In this document: in pieces, positions 6,295 to 9,511 of the stretch
Layout of the letters: every line of letters begins with the position of its first letter
How positions within the stretch are numbered: position 1 is the first letter of the stretch
Source: Opitutaceae bacterium UBA4094
GTDB taxonomy: Bacteria; Verrucomicrobiota; Verrucomicrobiia; Opitutales; Opitutaceae
Assembly (NCBI GenBank): GCA_002382525.1
Contig: DFYA01000175.1
Location: 11,192-20,702, forward strand
DNA: 9,511 bases
Reading direction: 5' to 3'
Program-made: the position numbers and the translations under genes
Notes under the pieces: generated by a model
Seen by the model: the letters and a program-made list of their open reading frames with translations, nothing else
Told to the model about the DNA's origin: nothing
Databases searched by the model: none

Positions 6295-7041
6295 ATGCCC
6301 GCCGGATCTTTTGAAGCCCCTCCCCGTGACCTAACGACGATCAATCGCGAATTTTACGACGCGTTGTGGACGGAGACCTACGTGGAGCGGCCGGAGCGGT
6401 TCAACACGTGGCCGTTGATCTCGGGGTTGTTGCCGGCGGCGGCGACTCGTTTGGAAATCGGTCCCGGGCTGCGTCCGCGGTTGCCGGTGGCGGGCACGGA
6501 ATTCGTTGATTTGAGCGCGCCGGCGGTGGCGCAGATCAACGCGCGCGGGGGCCGGGCGACGCTGGGCGAAATCACGGCGTTGCCGCATGCGGACGGGCGT
6601 TTCGATCTCGTCGCGGCGTTCGACGTGATAGAGCACGTGGAGGACGACCGGAAGGTGTTCGCCGAACTCGCGCGGGTGTTGAAACCGGGCGGGGTGTTGC
6701 TGTGTTCGGTGCCGTTGCATGCCGCGCACTGGACGACGTTCGACGCGTGTGTTGGGCATGCGCGCCGCTACGATCCGGCGGAGCTGCTGGCGTTACTCGC
6801 GGAGCACGGCTTCGTGGTGGAGCAGAGCGCGGTGTTTGGCATGCAGCCAAACAATACGCGGGTGCTCGACTTCGGAGTGCGGATGCTGAACCGGCGGCGG
6901 AAACAGGCGCTACGTTGGTATAACCGCGTGTTTATGCCGCTCGGCATGTTGTTTCAGAAAAAACTGAAATTCACGCCGGGCTTAATGAACACCGACGGCG
7001 TGCACGAGGTGGCGCTGGTGTGCCGCCGAACTAAGAATTGA
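6295..7041 (+). CDS. Class I SAM-dependent methyltransferase
   Basis: A 248-residue methyltransferase of the Methyltransf_11 type, transferring a methyl group from S-adenosylmethionine. Motif I is LEIGPGLRPRLP (53-64, a variant of the E.G.G.G loop). Then come EFVDLSAPAV (69-78, acidic residue after the second strand), ALPHADGRFDLVAAFDVIEHVEDD (95-118, motifs II/III, with the typical D.IEH) and LKPGGVLLCSVPLH (129-142, post-motif). The segment GHARRYDPAELLALLAEHGF (154-173) is the usual family ending, in which the His/Arg-Tyr pair precedes the last helix. The C-terminal 70 residues are basic and aromatic (RRRKQALRWYNRVF). The substrate is unknown; sugar, lipid or small-molecule acceptors are all possible. 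It is divergent from the DUF421 gene and its last 11 bases overlap, tail to tail, the end of the transporter gene. Confidence 0.92.
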   Translation: MPAGSFEAPPRDLTTINREFYDALWTETYVERPERFNTWPLISGLLPAAATRLEIGPGLRPRLPVAGTEFVDLSAPAVAQINARGGRATLGEITALPHADGRFDLVAAFDVIEHVEDDRKVFAELARVLKPGGVLLCSVPLHAAHWTTFDACVGHARRYDPAELLALLAEHGFVVEQSAVFGMQPNNTRVLDFGVRMLNRRRKQALRWYNRVFMPLGMLFQKKLKFTPGLMNTDGVHEVALVCRRTKN

Positions 7042-7687
7042 CGCACTCGACGGACACGACCGGGCAGGCCGCGCCTTGGGTGGACGCGGCAGGGCGCGCG
7101 GCGGCGGGCGTGATCCACGGACGGCCGGCGGGGAGAAGTTCGCGGCCGTAGAGGTCGTTGAGGATGATGCGGGCCATCATATACCAAGCGGCGAGCGCGC
7201 AGAGCATCAGTTCGTAGCCGGCGATTTTGTTGAATACCGGGTTGCCGAAGTGGCCGACGACGAGGAGGACGAACCCGATGAGGAGCAAGGTGAACGTCCA
7301 CGCCATGGCGGCGTGGATGCGGATGGCGCCGACCCAGAGAATCGCGGTGAAAAGGGTCCATGCAACGAGGAACCAGCCGACATCGTGATGGCTGGCTGCA
7401 AAGAGATCGAAGTGGTTCCCGAGCAGCATCAGGCAGAGCGAAATCCAAAACGCGCCGTAGGCGGTGAACGCGCAATAGCCGAAGTGGTTGCCGGTTTTCA
7501 TCTCTTGGAAACCCGCGACGAGTTGCGCGGCGCCGCCGAAGATCAGGCCGACCCAGATGACGGGGCCGAGACCCATCCAGCCGACGTTGTGGAATTGCAA
7601 GAGCAGGGTCGTGAGGCCGAAGCCGGCGAGGCCGACGACGGCGGGATTGGCGGGCTTGGGAGCGGAGGAACCGGAGGCGGTGTTCAT
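7031..7687 (-). CDS. Acetate uptake transporter, GPR1/FUN34/YaaH (SatP-like) family
   Basis: A 218-residue integral membrane protein with about six helices. The family signature is NPAVVGLAGFGLTTLLLQFHNVG (14-36), matching the NPAPLGLxGFGMTT motif of acetate/succinate transporters such as E. coli SatP. AGFQEMKTGNHFGYCAFTAYGAFW (58-81) is the second conserved block, with the A.G..E motif and the glycine/aromatic helix. Four more hydrophobic helices follow up to about residue 178. Family members form hexameric channels for acetate and related short monocarboxylates. The C-terminal tail (about 190-218, Pro/Ala-rich with two Cys near the end) is longer than usual and of unknown role. The ATG at 7687 fits the normal family N-terminus; no strong Shine-Dalgarno is seen. 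It converges on the methyltransferase gene with an 11-base overlap. Whether acetate is the actual substrate is inferred from family. Confidence 0.94.
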   Translation of the reverse strand: MNTASGSSAPKPANPAVVGLAGFGLTTLLLQFHNVGWMGLGPVIWVGLIFGGAAQLVAGFQEMKTGNHFGYCAFTAYGAFWISLCLMLLGNHFDLFAASHHDVGWFLVAWTLFTAILWVGAIRIHAAMAWTFTLLLIGFVLLVVGHFGNPVFNKIAGYELMLCALAAWYMMARIILNDLYGRELLPAGRPWITPAAARPAASTQGAACPVVSVECVNS

Positions 7688-7919
7688 GGCAAAACCGCGA
7701 CGACACGCGGGCGCGCGGAGGCTGGCAAACGCGCACCGGCGGCGGGCGGCGGTTACAAGGCGGGGCGCTGGAGGGTATCAGCGCACGACGCGGGGCGAGG
7801 GGGCGGACGGGACTGACGGCGGATGCGGGGAGAGAACGAGCAAGAGAACGAGGCGGAGGAAGGGGAGGGCGTGCTCGGGTCTTGTGCACGGGTGGGGGCG
7901 CCGGTTGACTGCGCGGTTC
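7688..7919. promoter_or_regulatory. Divergent intergenic region, transporter / YkgJ protein
   Basis: A 232-base gap with outward-facing genes on both sides. Nothing gene-like is convincing: frames that are open here are Arg-rich readings of GC-rich DNA. A strongly purine-biased stretch on the plus strand lies at about 7827-7869, with very few pyrimidines. Promoters are expected but I cannot place them, and no RNA or repeat is recognised. Confidence 0.3.
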
Positions 7920-8669
7920 ATGTGCGCCGCATTTTCACCGGAAGAGGATACCTTGTTCGAGAAGACCGGCGCGGCGGTTTTCAGGCGGTTGCGCAAGACG
8001 CGCAACCCGGCGGAGCTGCTCGCGGCGATTCGCGGCGCGCACAAGGAATTTGAGCGCGCTTATGCGACGGCGCCGGAGACAGCGAGGGCGAGCGTGGCGT
8101 GTCGGGCGGGTTGCGACGCGTGTTGCCATGTGCCGGTGGGCGTGCAGGCGCACGAGGTGTTGATCGCGGCGCAGCATGTGCAGACGTATTTTTCGCCGGA
8201 AGCACTGGAGGCGTTGATCGTGCGGGCGGAGGCGCATCGGGCGGCTTTTGCGGGGCGGACCAGCGTGCAGCGGTTGGAGTTGCGAACGCCTTGTGTGTTG
8301 TTGAAGGACGGAAACTGTTCGATCTACGACGCGCGGCCCGAGGCGTGCCGCTCGCACCACAGCCACGATGCGCAGGCGTGTCGCACGAATCTTGAAAGCG
8401 GACGCGAGGACCTCGACGTTTATATACCCGGTGTGCGCGGACGGATGTTTGCGGTCATGCTGGCGATCGATCAGGCGGCGGTGGAGGCCGGGTTCGATGG
8501 CCGCGCGTATGACTTTGGGTCGGCCTTGCACGAGGCGCTGACCGACAGCCTGTGTGCGGTGCGCTGGATGCAGCGCAAGGCGGCGTTTTCCGAATCCTGC
8601 CGCGAGGCGGGCAACGATGGAGACGACGAGGAGTCGGGCGTGATGCACGCCGAAGGCTACTTCCAGTGA
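7920..8669 (+). CDS. YkgJ family cysteine cluster protein
   Basis: A 249-residue cytoplasmic protein with the cysteine pattern of the YkgJ/CxxCxxCC family, thought to bind zinc or an iron-sulfur cluster; the biochemical role is not established. The N-terminal cluster is CRAGCDACC (Cys61, 65, 68, 69), preceded by a helical region (EFERAYATAPETARASVA). The second half of the site is TPCVLLKDGNCSIYDARPEACRSHHSHDAQACR (124-155), with Cys125, Cys133, Cys143 and Cys154; the C.L...G.C.IY..RP..CR pattern is the family signature. The rest is helical, with an acidic C-terminal tail (GNDGDDEESG). The frame is open further upstream but that part is Arg-rich spacer DNA; ATG 7920 gives a normal N-terminus, though without a strong ribosome-binding site. 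The gene appears monocistronic. Confidence 0.9.
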   Translation: MCAAFSPEEDTLFEKTGAAVFRRLRKTRNPAELLAAIRGAHKEFERAYATAPETARASVACRAGCDACCHVPVGVQAHEVLIAAQHVQTYFSPEALEALIVRAEAHRAAFAGRTSVQRLELRTPCVLLKDGNCSIYDARPEACRSHHSHDAQACRTNLESGREDLDVYIPGVRGRMFAVMLAIDQAAVEAGFDGRAYDFGSALHEALTDSLCAVRWMQRKAAFSESCREAGNDGDDEESGVMHAEGYFQ

Positions 8670-8770
8670 GATGAACGGGAGTCAGGGGCGCTCGGGCAGA
8701 CGATGAATTCCAGCAGCGCGTAGGCGCCGTTCGTTCCCATCTCGCCGTAGGCTCCGGCACCACTGCGCAT
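8657..8770 (-). other. Possible gene remnant or small ORF (37 codons)
   Basis: A short minus-strand frame, MRSGAGAYGEMGTNGAYALLEFIVC..., opens with ATG at 8770 directly after a TGA and ends with TAG inside the last codons of the YkgJ gene. About three quarters of its codons end in G or C, as in real genes here, and the residue mix (GAYGEMGTNGAYALLEFI) looks protein-like rather than Arg/Pro-rich shadow. There is no Shine-Dalgarno. It could be the 3' remainder of a lost gene or chance; I do not recognise a family. Confidence 0.2.
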
Positions 8771-8834
8771 TCAGGGATTTGCTGGGTCATGCGCGGTTGA
8801 ATCTTGGTCGGCGAGGGGGATGTTTCGGCATTTT

Positions 8835-9511
8835 ATGAACACACACCATCGTCAAAAACCTGAAGTGGTCGTCATCACGGGGGCGTCGGCGGGAGTGGGT
8901 CGCGCGACCGCGCGGGAATTTGCGCGTCACGGGGCCTGCCTCGGTCTGGTCGCTCGCGGAGGCGAACGGCTGGAGGAGACCCGGCGAGAGGTTGAGGAAC
9001 TTGGGGGCCGCGCCGTGATCCTCGCGGGCGACGTGAGCGACGCTTCCACCAGCGAGCGCGTCGCCGCGCTCACCGAGGATGCGTTCGGCCAGATCGATGT
9101 CTGGATCAACAACGCCATGGTTTCCGTTTACTCGCGGATCGCGGACATGCCACCGGAGGAGTTTAAACGTGTGACGGAGGTCACCTACCTCGGTGTGGTT
9201 TACGGGACGCAAGCCGCGCTGCGCCGCATGCTCCCTCGCGACCGGGGCACGATCGTGCAGATCGGCTCCTCGCTGGCCTACCGAAGCATCCCCAACCAGT
9301 CGGCTTACTGCGCCGCCAAGCACGCGATCCGCGGCTTCACGGACTCGTTGCGCTCCGAGTTGATCGCGGACGGGAAGCACCTGCGTCTGACGATGGTGCA
9401 ACTCCCGGCGTTGAACACGCCGCAGTTCGTGTGGGTGAAAAGCAGGCTTCCGCAAAAGGCGAAACCTCCCGCGCCCATCTATCAGCCGGAGGTCGCCGCG
9501 CGCACGATCTA
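8835..9511 (+). CDS. Short-chain dehydrogenase/reductase (SDR), 3' end outside window
   Basis: NAD(P)-dependent oxidoreductase of the classical SDR family; 225 codons are visible with no stop before the edge. The cofactor loop is VVVITGASAGVGRATA (TGxxxGxG at 15-22), followed by LVARGGERLEE and GDVSD (65-69). The usual NNAG is NNAM here (92-95). The active site is intact by position: Ser145 in IGSSLAYR, Tyr158 and Lys162 in SAYCAAKHA. The blocks EVTYLGVVYGTQAALRRM and RLTMVQLPALNTPQF are typical of one SDR subgroup that also has NNAM, whose substrate is not established. The Arg at 41 after the second strand may favour NADP. ATG 8835 matches the normal length before the first strand; an in-frame ATG at 8820 would add five residues. 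The purine stretch GAGGGGG at 8813-8819 suits neither start well. Confidence 0.93.
   Translation, partial: MNTHHRQKPEVVVITGASAGVGRATAREFARHGACLGLVARGGERLEETRREVEELGGRAVILAGDVSDASTSERVAALTEDAFGQIDVWINNAMVSVYSRIADMPPEEFKRVTEVTYLGVVYGTQAALRRMLPRDRGTIVQIGSSLAYRSIPNQSAYCAAKHAIRGFTDSLRSELIADGKHLRLTMVQLPALNTPQFVWVKSRLPQKAKPPAPIYQPEVAARTI

Noticed and set aside
6072..6344. N-terminal extension of the DUF421 protein
   Set aside because: Arg/Pro-rich, overlaps the divergent methyltransferase start, and the family similarity begins only after the ATG at 6071.
7488..7919. Upstream extension of the YkgJ-family protein
   Set aside because: The open frame runs antisense through the transporter gene and Arg-rich spacer; the normal protein begins at 7920.
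8787..9455. 222-codon minus-strand open frame opposite the dehydrogenase
   Set aside because: The plus strand carries a full set of SDR motifs; the minus frame has no recognisable domain.
1..9511. Mobile element, CRISPR array, phage or defence system
   Set aside because: No transposase, integrase, direct-repeat array, tRNA-linked attachment site or defence-type domain was found; composition is even across the window.

Overview
This is a GC-rich window (clearly above 60 percent G+C, strong G/C preference at third codon positions) carrying single-copy bacterial genes on both strands. Alphaproteobacterial or actinobacterial hallmarks are absent. The mix of an OmpW-type outer-membrane protein, a lipoprotein and signal-peptide proteins points to a Gram-negative (diderm) bacterium. 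The proline-rich secreted protein with an 'LxDGR' motif, the weak Shine-Dalgarno sites and the hairpin repeats are compatible with Verrucomicrobiota of the Opitutaceae type. That taxonomic assignment is inference from style, not from a marker gene.

Layout from left to right: (1) the N-terminal two thirds of an ABC exporter (minus strand, running off the left edge); (2) a spacer holding one copy of a hairpin repeat and a strong intrinsic terminator; (3) an OmpW-family outer-membrane protein (minus), ending at that terminator; (4) a divergent DUF3574 lipoprotein (plus); (5) a second copy of the hairpin repeat in the convergent gap; (6) a probable two-gene minus-strand operon, class IV-type histone deacetylase-like amidohydrolase followed by a secreted proline-rich protein; (7) a divergent small plus-strand protein, a gene-poor gap of about 225 bases, then a two-helix membrane protein; (8) a minus-strand DUF421 membrane protein; (9) a divergent SAM-dependent methyltransferase whose end overlaps, tail to tail, the end of an acetate-type (GPR1/FUN34/YaaH) transporter; (10) a YkgJ-family cysteine-cluster protein (plus); (11) a short spacer with a coding-like fragment; (12) the first 225 codons of a short-chain dehydrogenase running off the right edge.

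The genes do not form an obvious single pathway. It reads as ordinary chromosomal housekeeping and envelope genes, mostly monocistronic with alternating orientation. I see no transposase, integrase, CRISPR array, tRNA or rRNA, and no convincing undescribed multi-gene system. The best items for a second look are the two-copy bipartite hairpin repeat, the deacetylase plus secreted-protein pair, the small conserved-looking protein with the unexplained gap after it, and the possible gene remnant before the dehydrogenase.
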